DNA of 64,000 nucleotides, from the NCBI GenBank assembly GCA_028274465.1, contig CM051457.1, positions 113,025,982-113,089,981 of the forward strand, read 5' to 3'. The position numbers and the translations under genes are program-made. The stretch comes from Plantago ovata. Lineage: Eukaryota; Streptophyta; Magnoliopsida; Lamiales; Plantaginaceae. Below the pieces are notes generated by a model, which worked only from the letters and a program-made list of their open reading frames with translations, was not told where the DNA came from and made no database searches. Below are positions 22,491 through 34,300 of this stretch, piece by piece (the first letter of the stretch is position 1; each line of letters opens with the position of its first letter).

Positions 22491-22784
22491 GCTAGTGCTC
22501 TAATCATCCAAATTAATGTCAAACACCCTAATAATGTTTCATAATGAGCCTCTCATTAATTTTCCCCATTCATAGGCCCATATGATATGAATAACTAGGC
22601 CTATGTTTCACTTGTTAACCTAGGCACCTAGCTAGTAGCCAGCTGCATTTGAAGCTTCATTCCTTCCTTTCTCACCTGTCTCTCTGTCTTTCTCACCACC
22701 ACCACAACTATATCTTCAATCTTAATCCATCCTCTTTAAGTTCATCACAACTCGTTAATCTTAATCATCTTCTCTCCACAGCCG
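22491..22784. other. Gene-free stretch upstream of the duplicated TSR1 promoter
   Basis: No ORF of note. The part 22670-22780 is CT-rich (TCTCTCTGTCTTTCTCACC) and resembles a plant 5' leader, but nothing coding follows on the plus strand. Confidence 0.4.
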
Positions 22785-22985
22785 ACCGGAAGAAAAATGA
22801 TTGAAACGACGAGCAGGTGGTAAAAGTGATTGATTATTGGGGTGAGAGAGACTGTAGATAAATCGGGAAATTGGTTGCTTGGGCAAGAAAAGAAAGGGAA
22901 TTGATTGGGCTAGGGCTTTGTTTACTGGGTTGGGCTCATGTTAGTTGGCGTGGGTTGGAACCAGGTCGGTACCCAACTTTTTATT
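22785..22985 (-). repeat. Second copy of the TSR1 promoter/5' UTR region
   Basis: Direct-orientation copy of about 4455-4640, with shared blocks GGGAATTGATTGGGCTA, GGTTGGGCTCATGT and GGTACCCAACTTTTT. It has a ~17-bp insertion (GCTTGGGCAAGAAAAGA) relative to the TSR1 copy and ends just before a Helitron 3' terminus. No TSR1 coding sequence follows it. Confidence 0.85.
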
Positions 22986-22991
22986 CTTTTA

Positions 22992-23020
22992 CTAGTTTAT
23001 AACCCGCCGGACACCGACGG
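22992..23020 (-). mobile_element. Helitron 3' terminus (minus orientation)
   Basis: On the minus strand CCGTCGG-TGT-CCGGCGG forms a 7-bp stem with one G-T pair. Eight nucleotides later comes CTAG, followed by a host T. Hairpin plus CTRR followed by T is the Helitron 3' signature. The body would extend to higher coordinates; I could not find the 5' TC end. Confidence 0.55.
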
Positions 23021-23094
23021 AGATATAATAGAATATTTTATTTATAAATAAATCTTGAATGCATATTTGACTATTTTAGGTTAATTATATAATA

Positions 23095-23685
23095 AATTTG
23101 CTCCTGTTGGGGGTAAAGGCAACAATGCTTGTGCATTCGAAATTAATATAACACAAATTTGCTCCCACGATTCATGGGGGGGGGAGACACAACAAATATC
23201 TAAATTCGCTTCTTGTGGAGCACAACCCACTATCATGTGCACTCTGAAGTATAGAATTAAATATTCACTTCCCGAACAACAAAATAACCATAATTGCACA
23301 CTTAGTAGCCACGGTTCACAAATTCGTTCCTAGTGCTCCCCGTGGGAAACAACCCACTATCCATGAGCATTGCTAAGTTATAGATCATAAATTCGCTCCT
23401 GTTAGGGGCAAAGGCAACAGTGCTTGTGCATTCGAAATTAATATAGCAAAAATTTGCTCTAACGCTTCATGTGGGGGGGGTGGGGGGAGGGGACACAACT
23501 AATATCTAAATTTGCTTCTTGTGGAGCACAACCCACTATCATGTGCATTATGAAGTATATAATTAAATTTTCACTTCCCGAGCAACAAAATCACCATAAT
23601 TGCACACTTATTAGTCACAATTCACAAATTCGTTCCTTGTGCTCCCCGTGGGGAACAACCACTATCCATGAGCACTGCTAAGTTA
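23095..23685. repeat. 295-bp tandem repeat, two good copies plus decayed remnants
   Basis: Copies start at about 23095 and 23390, each with GGCAACA.TGCTTGTGCATTC, CTTCTTGTGGAGCACAACCC and CACTATCCATGAGCA. Decayed pieces with AGATCA.AAATTCG.TCCC continue to about 24560, split by two MITEs. Minisatellite-like; no coding potential. Confidence 0.85.
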
Positions 23686-23687
23686 TA

Positions 23688-23944
23688 CTCCCTCCATCTT
23701 TTAATAAGTGTCGTTTTGACTTTTTTACTATTTGAAAAATAAGTGTCGTTTTACATTTTTCAATAAAGAATTTCATCATAATCAATGCAATTGTTGAATT
23801 TCAAGTACTTTGAAGTGATTTCATTGGTTAAATTATCATTATTACTTATAATTAAGACAAACATTTACATAGAATTATGGAGTAATGATTTCTTCTTAAT
23901 ATGTGTGTTTTTTCTAAAACGACACTTATTAAAAATGGAGGGAG
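23688..23944. mobile_element. Stowaway-type MITE (257 bp, TA duplication)
   Basis: Inverted ends CTCCCTCCATCTTTTAATAAG and CTTATTAAAAATGGAGGGAG, flanked by TA on both sides (23686-23687, 23945-23946). This is the Tc1/mariner Stowaway signature. The neighbouring tandem copy (about 23375-23390, AAGTTATAGATCATAA) preserves the empty site. Confidence 0.93.
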
Positions 23945-24064
23945 TAGATCATAATTCTCTTTGTGCGAGGAACAAATCATTTTACTTGCACACTCCGAAC
24001 ACATAGATCACAATTTCACTTCCCATGAATAAAGCCCACTATCCTTGTGCATCCAAAATTAATA

Positions 24065-24356
24065 CTTCATCCATTCATTTACAAGCTTCCTAGTTTTTTC
24101 TTTTCTTTTACATTACAATCTTCCTAACCCCAAAAATAGAAATTTTTCATTCCGCTCATTAATTCTTTATTATTTGCCGTCTTTCTTTATAACTATTTTA
24201 TCTCTCCCTCTCATACTTTTATCATCCAAATTCATTAAATAGCATACAAATCAAATATCTAACATTATTTTTTAAATTGCGTACTTGTTTTACCGCCTGG
24301 GAAGGTTCAAATGGAATGTTTTACCACCTAGGAAAGGTTCAAATGGAATGAGGAAG
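24065..24356. mobile_element. Second Stowaway-like MITE (292 bp, TA duplication)
   Basis: Ends CTTCATCCATTC and GAATGAGGAAG are inverted and flanked by TA (24063-24064, 24357-24358). Near its right end a ~30-bp word (GGTTCAAATGGAATG) is tandemly doubled. The rest is T/C-rich and non-coding. Confidence 0.7.
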
Positions 24357-24559
24357 TAGATCACATATTCGTTCCCAAATATCTTTATGCACTCAGGAGT
24401 TATCCCAAATTTGTTCCCGTGAGGGCCGAATCCTACTATCCTTGCGCACTAAGAGATCATAAATTAGAAATACATTCCTCATAAGACACGTACTACAATA
24501 GATTGAAACTTGGATAGTGGATACTAATAGATCACAAATTCGCTCCCTGGTATCGATTG

Positions 24560-26434
24560 TGACATTGAGTACCTTACTATCACTTTTAGTTAATTGATTT
24601 GCACTTCGGTTTAGTTCTTTATCCATATTTTGTTCCTTATTTATTACAAAAATAATACCCTAACTTTACTTTGTTGTCCATGCAAGTATCTACGAAGGGA
24701 GTATATGCAAAAACACAATGTTATACATGTGGGGTAATATTCCTATTATTTGATCTTTGTTTTTAGTTTTGGCATTTTGTATCCCAACTCTATCAAAAGA
24801 ACCAATCGTAAGGCTTATATAAAATTATAACCAAAACGTCCCACTGATTCATTTACATTTATTTTATTGACTTTAGGATTAATTAGTCGGAGGTCAAATC
24901 AAGAAAAGAAAAGTTAACAAAACAAAAGTAAAATATTCACAGACTGGGGTTATTATTCTAAACCATATCACCCAACTGCACAATTTAACAAACTCAAATT
25001 AATCCCACTTTGACTCGTTATTATCTTACATTTTTAAAATTTTTAAAAAAAGTGATGAATTTGCAATGAAATTTCTATAAGGTAAAATATTAGAACTTGA
25101 ATGGTCTATGACATTAGTATGACGCCCAACTTCAATGACAATGAAACTTGATAGTTTATTTTTGCTTCAGATATTGCCATGAATTTTATTTGTTTGTAAA
25201 ACTTTGTTAGGAGAATGGACTCAATATCATATTTTGCGGTTATCTATGTGTATGAATTTGTTCCGCCTTTTCTTGGGATCTAAGACATGGAGAAATTTTC
25301 TGACAAAGAATCCCAACTCGGTGACACAAATTGCTCAAGCAACCACATGCAGAGTGCAAACTACTCCAGTATTGTGTAGCCTCTTGCATAATCTGCTGCA
25401 ACTTGCAACCAATGAGGAAAACATTGAAGACGGATTGTTTCTATTTTTTTTAGAACATAAATTTCATTCTACACGCCAAAAGCCAACCAACCAAGTACTA
25501 AAAAGCAAACAACCGATAAATTTCATTCTACTATATTTTTCATAACTGATGAGCAGCTGTATTTACAAAACATAACTAAAACAAACACTATTTGACAAAG
25601 ACACCTATATGTTTTTCATAAGAGAAATGAAATGATCCGCGCGCAAATTAAGACCCAGAATGCGGCAACCAACTTTGGTTCATAAACTGAAATACCACAC
25701 ACGAACATGCACCTGCTTTGATCTATCATTATAACCACCGTGGCCTTTATTCCTTCCATAATAGCAAAATCTCATGCCATGTTTCATGAGTTGAAAGAAC
25801 ACTCAGTTAGAAAACTAACTCTACAATGTTTAACACCAATACACCATAGCTGAAGTGAATAATCAGCTCGATACAACTTCCACATGTATTATCTGCATAA
25901 ATTTTGTTTAGTGAGTTATAGAAAGACCTGGGAATATACTCAGAAAAAAAAAATAGTTAGGTATAACGTTAGCATAAGCTATTCTCAATTTCTCATTCAT
26001 CCTTCGAATGATAATTTGATAAATATATATATTCACTTTAAAATGATCAAAAGGCTTTCACTACGTCTCCAAAATTAACTTGAGCATATATAAACATGTG
26101 ATACAGCGTAGAACAATTCGAGTATACCGACCGAGGTTTACTTCAGAGTCAGCATTTGTGTTCCTACTATGAACAATAATTTTAAGGCCTTGAGAACAAA
26201 ACTTCTTGAATTCCATGACATCAATCAAAATTAAGACATGTATCACTACAAATATACATATACTTCGTAATATATAATGTTCGAACAAATTCTTGGATTT
26301 TGAAGCAATCACACATCCATAAAAAATGACTTATTTATAAATCTAAACATAGAGGACGCCAACTAGGTTGCGATGTCTTCCGCTATTTCAATAATAGTTT
26401 CGGTACCTAGTTTCTAGCGTGGTATATATTACAA
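24560..26434. other. Gene-free AT-rich stretch
   Basis: No credible gene. The longest frame (25204-25545, 113 codons) resembles nothing I know and lacks a Kozak context or splice partners. Probably intergenic or old transposon sequence. Confidence 0.4.
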
Positions 26435-26468
26435 CTAGAATTATTGCAACACGCGCTATGCGTGTTGC
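26435..26468 (-). mobile_element. Helitron 3' terminus (minus orientation)
   Basis: On the minus strand GCAACACGC-ATAGC-GCGTGTTGC is a perfect 9-bp stem, followed 7 nt later by CTAG and then T. This fits the Helitron 3' end closely. The body lies to the right; the 5' end was not found. Confidence 0.65.
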
Positions 26469-26689
26469 TTTGTTCTCTTATTACGTATTTTTTTCTTTTA
26501 ATATTTAACCTTGTGTGGAAACTGATTCAACATTTTTTTTTTTTTGGTATGTTAAATGCTTCTAATTTTGTGTTTTCATATTGCATGGCTTAAGTGTTCT
26601 ATGATGAAACTGGCAACCAAGAATTTGACATTTACAACATTGAAAGAATGTAGGATCGATATAACTTGTTTTAGATACAAATTACTTCA

Positions 26690-27172
26690 GCCAGTAGGTC
26701 CGGATTGACTACGGGGTTCAGTGAACACCTAGGTCAATCTCTACAGATATCGACAGTACCTGCAGATTAGTAATAAACACAGATAATGTATATAAAAGTA
26801 AAGCACAGCGGAATGTAAAGAATACCTGTGTTTAAAATATTCAAGCAGCTTTTTACAGCTTGCTTGATGTCCAGTCAAGGCAAAAAACAACTAAGAAGAA
26901 TATGTTTGTATCACGCTATACACGCCCTATTCTACTTAGATGAAACAATGCTAGTCACCTATACAGATGATGTGGAAACCAATCTACCTATTTTATCTTC
27001 GATACGCTGTTAGGGAAGTTTAGAATACTATGCTAGCACAAAGACACTAAAAAATAAACAATAAAACTATAAAAACTCTCGAACTTAATTGCTCTCAATA
27101 TTGTTTGCGTCGTGTGTATTTTCTTCAATGTCGATGCCTCATATATATAGTGGCAGATAGTCTTGTCATTGC
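26690..27172 (-). other. Possible LTR or Helitron remnant downstream of the NPF7-type gene
   Basis: No ORF. On the minus strand a TATATATATGAGGC stretch near 27140 followed by ordered sequence resembles an LTR promoter, but no paired LTR or duplication was found. Part may be the 3' UTR of the transporter gene. Confidence 0.25.
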
Positions 27173-29671
27173 TTATTTCCTGATACATCGTGTATTATAA
27201 GACCACGCACAAACAACATAGACCAGAAAATCGACTAGGGTCAATGCGGCCAAGAGGTAATAAAACCTATCTAAATGTCCCTCGTTAAGGTTCTCAGGAA
27301 TCCATCCAGGCGACCCGTTTAATATTGTGAGTTTCATCACAGCCGTCACTATCAAACTGCTGAGGTAGTTCCCAAGGGACATGGAAAGCATACTGAGAGC
27401 ACTCCCGAAGGTCTTCATCGTATCTGGTACCTGCCCACAGAAAAACTCCAGCTGCCCCACGTACATAAACGCCTCTGATGCTCCTATCATAACATAGGGT
27501 GGCACCTGCCATAGTATGCTCACACCGGTAGGATTCATCAGCCTGAAATGTTCAACTATTCCACCTGAGATCAGAGCCATCATAGCCAGGACTAAGCCAA
27601 TTCCCATACGTTGGAGCACAGTTAATCCAACAGACGACCTCTTGCATCTGGATACGAAGGGTTCAAGAACATGTGTGTTCAAGAATATGAATGCTGCAGC
27701 ACTTAAGATGTTGAAAACTGTCATGCTGGCTGGAGGGATGTTGAATGTTGGAGTGAGATATGTGTTCATAGCATTGCCTTGTTCAACGAAAATGGATGAC
27801 ATTTGAGTGAAGACAACGGTGTAGAAGATTGTACAGAGCCAAATTGGGAGGAGTCTGAGTATGCATTTTACTTGTTCAACTTGTGTCACAGTGCATAGCC
27901 TCCACGGGTCGTTGATGCTGGCGTTTTCCTCTAAGCCTGAATCCTGTATTGTTATGGTTGCTGCTTTATCCAGGAACCTGTTAAGATTAATTTCAGATTA
28001 TAAGTAATTTAAAAGCATCATCTTAAATTGTCATGCAATTTGCTAATTATGGCTATAACTAAGCTACATGAGTGAATTATATGACTTGGAACATGATATC
28101 AACATAAACATATTACTCTGAAAAGATTTTAAGCGTATTGTAAACCTACTTACTTGAATCCTCTAGTGTGATTAATCTTTCTTGACCCATGATCATCACC
28201 ATCACCTTTATGAACCTCAAACAAGACCTCATCGAGGAAAACTGCATCAAGTTTCCTCTTTCTATATGCTGCAACAATCACTTGACAGAAGCTTGAAAAT
28301 GGATTCGATTTTGGTATGAAATGCCTATACCTTGGAGCTCCTAGAAGGAAGAGAACCAAGCCAACAATTGCACACAGACTGGATGCAGAAAATCCTAAAA
28401 CCCAAAGGCCCATATCCTCATAATAGCCTAATATAGTGTCCGAAAATAGAGATCCAAAGTTGAAAGCAACATAAAAGTAGCTATAGAAAGCCACTTTAGA
28501 TTTGGTTTCTTTAGGGTGACGTTCATCAAATTGGTCTGCTCCAAATGCTTGAATAGTCGATTGATACCCTCCATTTCCAAGGGCAATCAGGTATATTGAC
28601 AGGTAGAATAGCGTAAGTTGGAGGGTTGAGTGAGATTGACAATGAGTGAGTTCGCCTCCACATCCAGTGGGCTTCACTAAGAACAAGTATGAAGATAATA
28701 ATAGTGATATCAGTCCCTGGAGAAATAGCAACAAACAGAAAGTTAGTACTAATAATAATATACTATAAGAAACTCTGCAACTTACCGTGCTTAGGATATT
28801 TAAACAATGTCACTACTTACCGTTACAAAGATAACTTGAAATATTGCACAAGTTTTATATCGCCCCCAATACGAGTCACTGAGAAAAGCCGCTAATAGGG
28901 AAAACAAATACGTGGTCCCAAACCATACGCTAATATTATTCGCAGCATGAGCATTTTCTTGGTTCATGACTCTGGTGAGGAATAACACCAAATTCACTCC
29001 TACGCCATAAAACGCCAGTGTTGCAAAACTCTGATTCACTGAAAATACAAAACATCGTCGTGTTAGAAACCAAATCATTAAATTTAACATCTCCCTCTTT
29101 AACTATTTATTATTATTTTGTGTCCAACTCTATTCCCACCTCGTACAGACCACTATTTCTTAGACGAACCCAACTTTAAAAGTTCAAATATTTGTGTAAA
29201 CGTTACTATGAAAATGTGAATTTCACACCCCCAAAGATGATCTAGTTACATACTCCTAATTTAAATTCTGAATTCAGATTTCGAATGTGTGAGGAATAAT
29301 GAGGATGCATAGAATATTAGTCTCGCATCACCGCCGGTTCAACTTCAAGATTAGAAGCGAAATCATAAAAAAAAAATTAATATCTCCCGCTTTAACTACA
29401 TGCATATCATCACCACCAGTTCACCTTCAAGATTAGGTACTTAGTTTTGACAGAATTTGTTTGTAATGTGCATAATCGAAAATTTAGGTAGCTTACTAAG
29501 TAAGGGAATAGCAGCAGGCCATCCTCCAGTTTTAACTCGAGAAGCTAGTATTCCATGACAATCTACAGAGCCGTCTAATGTGCATTCTTCTTCTTCTTCT
29601 GTGAATCCCTCCTCATCTTTTACCAGCAGATAGTAATGATCATCCTTTAACAAGGGAACCATGTTCTTCAT
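27173..29671 (-). CDS. NPF7: NRT1/PTR family transporter, NPF7 (NRT1.5/NRT1.8) type
   Basis: Four exons, 29497-29671, 28821-29038, 28154-28716 and 27173-27977, join in phase to 586 codons plus TAA, the usual NPF length. Multi-span plasma-membrane or tonoplast carrier of the major facilitator fold; NPF7 members move nitrate or potassium into or out of the xylem. Seen: acidic N-terminus (EEEEECTLDGSVD), first helix NQSFATLAFYGVGVNLVLFL, signature AFLSDSYWGRYKTCAIFQ, PTR motif ALGNGGYQSTIQAFGADQFD, central loop ending HTRGFKFLDKAA, and ASEAFMYVGQLEFFCGQVPD. In helix 1 the ExxER proton-coupling motif is absent (QSFATLAF in its place), as known for NPF7 proteins. The introns are short and clean. 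The exact NPF7 member and substrate cannot be told from sequence. Confidence 0.93.
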
Positions 29672-31316
29672 ATCTCATAAATTAAATTAAAAGATATATA
29701 TACAACAAAATTGATGGTTCTGTGTATAATACGATTGATTGATGCAGCTACGCTGCAAATTTTTAGCTTCCAGAAAGTAAAATCTGGAACGTGAATTGAT
29801 TAAATACATATATATACTTAATTATCTTAATTATTATTACTAAAGTAAATAATAAGTACTAATTTGATATGATATCTAATCCCTTTTAAGATTTCTAGGT
29901 TTCCTGTGTGATTAATACTTCAAGTTAGTTCCAAACTCTATTTCAAATTAAGAGGGGCGAATGTAAAAGTCCAATACTTCAAAATTTTAAAAGGGATTGA
30001 AAAACGCCAACCATATCAACAAAATGCATTTAGTCTTTTTGGTAATTCATCCATAAGAAGTTTTTAGGTGTCCACGAGAGAAAGAACATGTGTTGGTTTG
30101 TGGAGCTAATGGTATCTCATAAAATTTATATGTTTTACCAAATTGCATGTATTGTGTGGTACTGTGGTATAAATTCAAGGGGTGATCGGGTTAAGCAATC
30201 GAAAAACTTTATGTTAAGACCTATAATGAAGAAATATGTACAATAAGTTGCAACGGAAAATCCACATATACACTTGCCAACCAAAAGGCTGCCAATTTTC
30301 ATATTGTATTACGATGAAATAGCGTTTACAAATCAAATAGAAGCTAAATTATCCTTCTTGTCTGCACAATCTAACCATGTATGACACATATCCCAAATAT
30401 ATACAATAGAGTGATCAAAATAAGCTGACTCCGACCGTGCAAAAGTACACTTCCTTCCTTCATTTTCCAGCACATACTACATGTTGCGGTACACAAAACG
30501 AACATGAACATCATTTAAAGCGTCCATTCTTCTACGAACATCCTGCGGGATCATTTCTTGGTGGGAAGTTGTTATTGCTCCCCTGCCACCAAAGTTTTTG
30601 CGTTAGATTGAATAATCACTTGCGTATACCTCAACTTTTCACACAAAATCAGCCCAATCACTGATGCATGAAATTCAGCAGTACTCACCCAAATTTTTTA
30701 CGTACTAATTTTCATACCTTGATAAAATTGAGTAGCAAGTATAAGGACATCCAATTGCTTCGATTTGAATTATCCGTAGAATGCCTTATATATAAAAAAA
30801 GATGGCCAATCAAACTCATTATTATAAAAATTTAGAAACAATAATTAGTTGTAATTTTATGTGCTAACCAACTTAAAGTTTAAATTTATAACCTCAAATA
30901 CTTTTTCAAATTTTTTTTATTTTTTATTAATTATTAAAAAATTATTCTAATAATAGTTAGCGAGAAGTTTTGGAGAAACTAAAGGGTATTAAAATTTGGA
31001 AACATTTCCAGGAAATGCAAATAAATAAATTTTGATAGGAGTTTTAAAACACTCCCCCAACTTTTTTATCAAAAAATTATTATTAATTTATTTATTACTA
31101 ACTGCGTTTTACAGGAGAGACTCTCTGCACTTTCCACGTTTACCACTTTTATAATATTATTATTTTCCAATATTTCAGCTCACCAACTGGAAATCAAAAT
31201 CAAACTAAAAATAAATAAATTCCCAAAAACCTTCTTCATTCAGATCTCTTCTCTCTTCAATTCAATTCCTTCCTCACCGGAATATTCCTTTTTCCGGCGA
31301 ATTCGAATTCATCATA
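29672..31316. other. Divergent intergenic region between NPF7 and VAP27
   Basis: Holds both promoters. A TATATATAT stretch at about 29692-29702 lies just upstream of the NPF7 ATG. The VAP27 side (31180-31310) is a CT-rich leader (CTTCTCTCTTCAATTCAATT). No other gene seen; ORFs such as 30437-30664 look accidental. Confidence 0.45.
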
Positions 31317-34300
31317 ATGAGTACTACCGGGGAGCTTCTCCAGATCGATCCTATCGAACTTCAGTTCGAATGTAAAAAAAAATCATTTCTCTTCTATTTG
31401 TTTCTGCTAATATGCTTGTTTGTGTTAATCGTTAGCTGTGCAGACTCTCGTGATTTGAATTCGTTGTTTCAATTGTGTTTTTAGATCTATATGTTTTGAG
31501 GTTATGATATTGTGCCTGTTTGTTTGTGATATAGTTGAATTGAGGAAGCAGATCTCGTGTGACATGAAATTGACCAACAAATCCGATGATCATGTAGCTT
31601 TCAAGGTCTAGCTTCGTTTTTTTTTTTTTTTTTATGAGAATGTTTTGAAAATTTGGTAGGTTTGAGAATTTGAGTGAATGTTTGTTGGTGTTTAATTCAT
31701 CTGTTTATGTGTGGGGAATGTTCAGGTTAAGACTACGAATCCGAAGAAGTACTGCGTGAGGCCGAATACCGGAGTCGTGCTGCCTCGCTCCACTTGTGAT
31801 GTTATAGGTCTCTTTTTTAAACCTTATTTTCTGCTTATTAGTGTTAGAATTCTGTGTGATTTATTGGAGAATTAGTATAAATGAGTTGGGGGAGGTGCGG
31901 AATCTAGTCATTTATGCTAATTCTCCAATATTAGTTACTTAAATGGCAAATTAGAGTTATTTGAGAGGCTGAATTTATGAGCTGTTTGATCATTCAGTTA
32001 CTATGCAAGCTCAGAAGGAGGCCCCGTTGGATATGCAATGCAGGGATAAGTTTCTCCTTCAGAGCGTGGTAGTAACCCCGGGTCTTACAGCGAAGGATGT
32101 TACGGCTGAAATGGTGAGTGTCTTTTTCTTCTTTTTTTCCTTAAAATTATACATTTTGCCTAGAAATTTTATTTTATCATTTGGGATGTAGCTGGATTGT
32201 ATGTATGACTAATTTTTCCAAGCCTTCTTTATTCTTTAGTTCAACAAGGAGCCTGGGAAGCAAGTTGATGAATGCAGGCTAAGAGTGGTCTATGTTTCTC
32301 CCCCACAACCACCTTCACCAGTAAGAGAGGGGTCAGAGGAAGGAACCTCACCAAGGGGCTCTGTATCTGACAATGGGACTGTATCCCAGGCTGAATTCAA
32401 CAACGTGAGTTGGGATTCTATGTTTAAATTTGTCGTAATGTGCTTTTAACTGTTAAAGATGTTAACTGTGTATTACTTCTATGGACATGCAGGCGTCAAG
32501 AGCTTTTGCAGAGCCTAGAGACAATTCTTCAGAGGTTATATTCTATACAATTTTTTCCCTTTTTCTGTTAGTGGGTTTCAGTGCATATTTGCCATTTTAT
32601 TTCACGATTTGCATCCTGTATGGGTCCACATACTTGATAGCGATACTTATGATTCATGATCTGCATTTTGGGTTTTGGAGGTTGAAGTATTTCTGAATTT
32701 CATCTATACATTTCTTCTTGCTCCTTCCGAGTTCTGACCTAGCCAATAATCTGATTCTAAATGAATACAATAGTTGTATAATAAGCTCATCTGTGTTGGG
32801 CTTTAACGTCAAACAAGCTCACTTGTAGGTGTCGATTTACTTATTCGGGAGAATGTCCAAAGCAGATAAGACTTGAATGAGAACCTCTGGATAGTAGGTT
32901 TTGCTAAATTATGAATCAAAACAATTGACTTTCTTCTATTGCTTATTCAACTTGTTAGTTTGTATATTTAGAGAAGAATGTTGTACTAAAATAAGTTAAA
33001 GATAGTGATAGAGTTGAGATTATGACCAAGCAGATACTGGCACAGGGTTAATATGGATAGTACTGCGAGTTCTTTATTGCTTCTTTTTAATATAATAAGC
33101 AAATCAGAATTCAAATAGGACAACCTAGAGATACTGCTGTTAATTGCTCCAAAAACATTGAAGGGACTATGACAAAAGGGCAGGACAATCTTGGATGCAT
33201 TCTTTAGAAATTTCCAGTTTTGAAAGCAGAAACTTTTCAGTAGCACTTATTGATAGTGAGGGAGAATCTTAGAATCAAGCGACTAATGCTTGTTGAGTGT
33301 GAGGAATATGTCACTAAGAGTCTAAGATAAAAGATCAGTCTTCTGATATAATATTCTTTGGTACATTTTGAACCTAGTTCTATTACATCTATTAAGCTGA
33401 TTATACTATTTGCAGCATTTTAACTAACCTTATAAGAAGAAATATTTTGTTTATTATTATAATCTGTTGTCTGCATGTATTATTTTTGTCATTTTGGTAG
33501 TTATATTTGTAAGAAAGTTCATTTTGTGGACCCACTTTTGTTCAAGTGAAATCTTCCATGCTCCTTGGCCATTAGTCCTGAATTAAATATACGACTGTAA
33601 CTCTCATCACTTAAAAAGCCTTTTAGAGTTCTGGGCGCTCAAAAGGAGCATGTTATCCCCCCTTCGACCATTTTGGCAAGGGCACTATTTTAGCATTTGG
33701 GCTTAATGTTATGACACATGTGATGGGTTGGGGCATGTCAAGGTAATACACCTGTTCAGCTTGGGGTGTTACTCCTGGAATCAATATATAGATTGGTAAA
33801 ACTATCCCCATTTAACAAGACCGTTCAAGGAATGAGGGCACAAAATTAACAGCTTTAACTTAATGATAAGATAAAGCATACTGTAAACTCCTAGTATGTA
33901 TACATCTTCCGCGAAAAGAGAGATTGGATAGGAGACATACATGTGTATATGTAATTATTAACGTGAAGTGTGTGGACTAGCAGTGCCTTAAACGCTAGCG
34001 GTGAGATGCAAGAGCTGCGTACTCAGGTTTTGAGAGAAAAAAGCCGGAACGTAACTCTTAGTGAGATATATAGACAAGTCGTGAGTGATTGTTGATGGGG
34101 GAATTAAGATTTATGCTGACCCTGCCACGCAGTTTTAATGACTAGGAAACTACATTTTTTCTTTAATAACAGCCTAAACTTATGTGAGCATCAATGTTCT
34201 GAAACTGATTTGGTTGTCATCAATGTTCTGTTTAATTACAGGTGAAGGCTATGCTTTCTAAGCTGACTGAAGAGAAACGTTCTGCAATTCAACAAAATAA

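Noticed and set aside
25204..25545. 113-codon plus ORF
   Set aside because: No domain, no homologue recognised, no promoter or splice partner visible.
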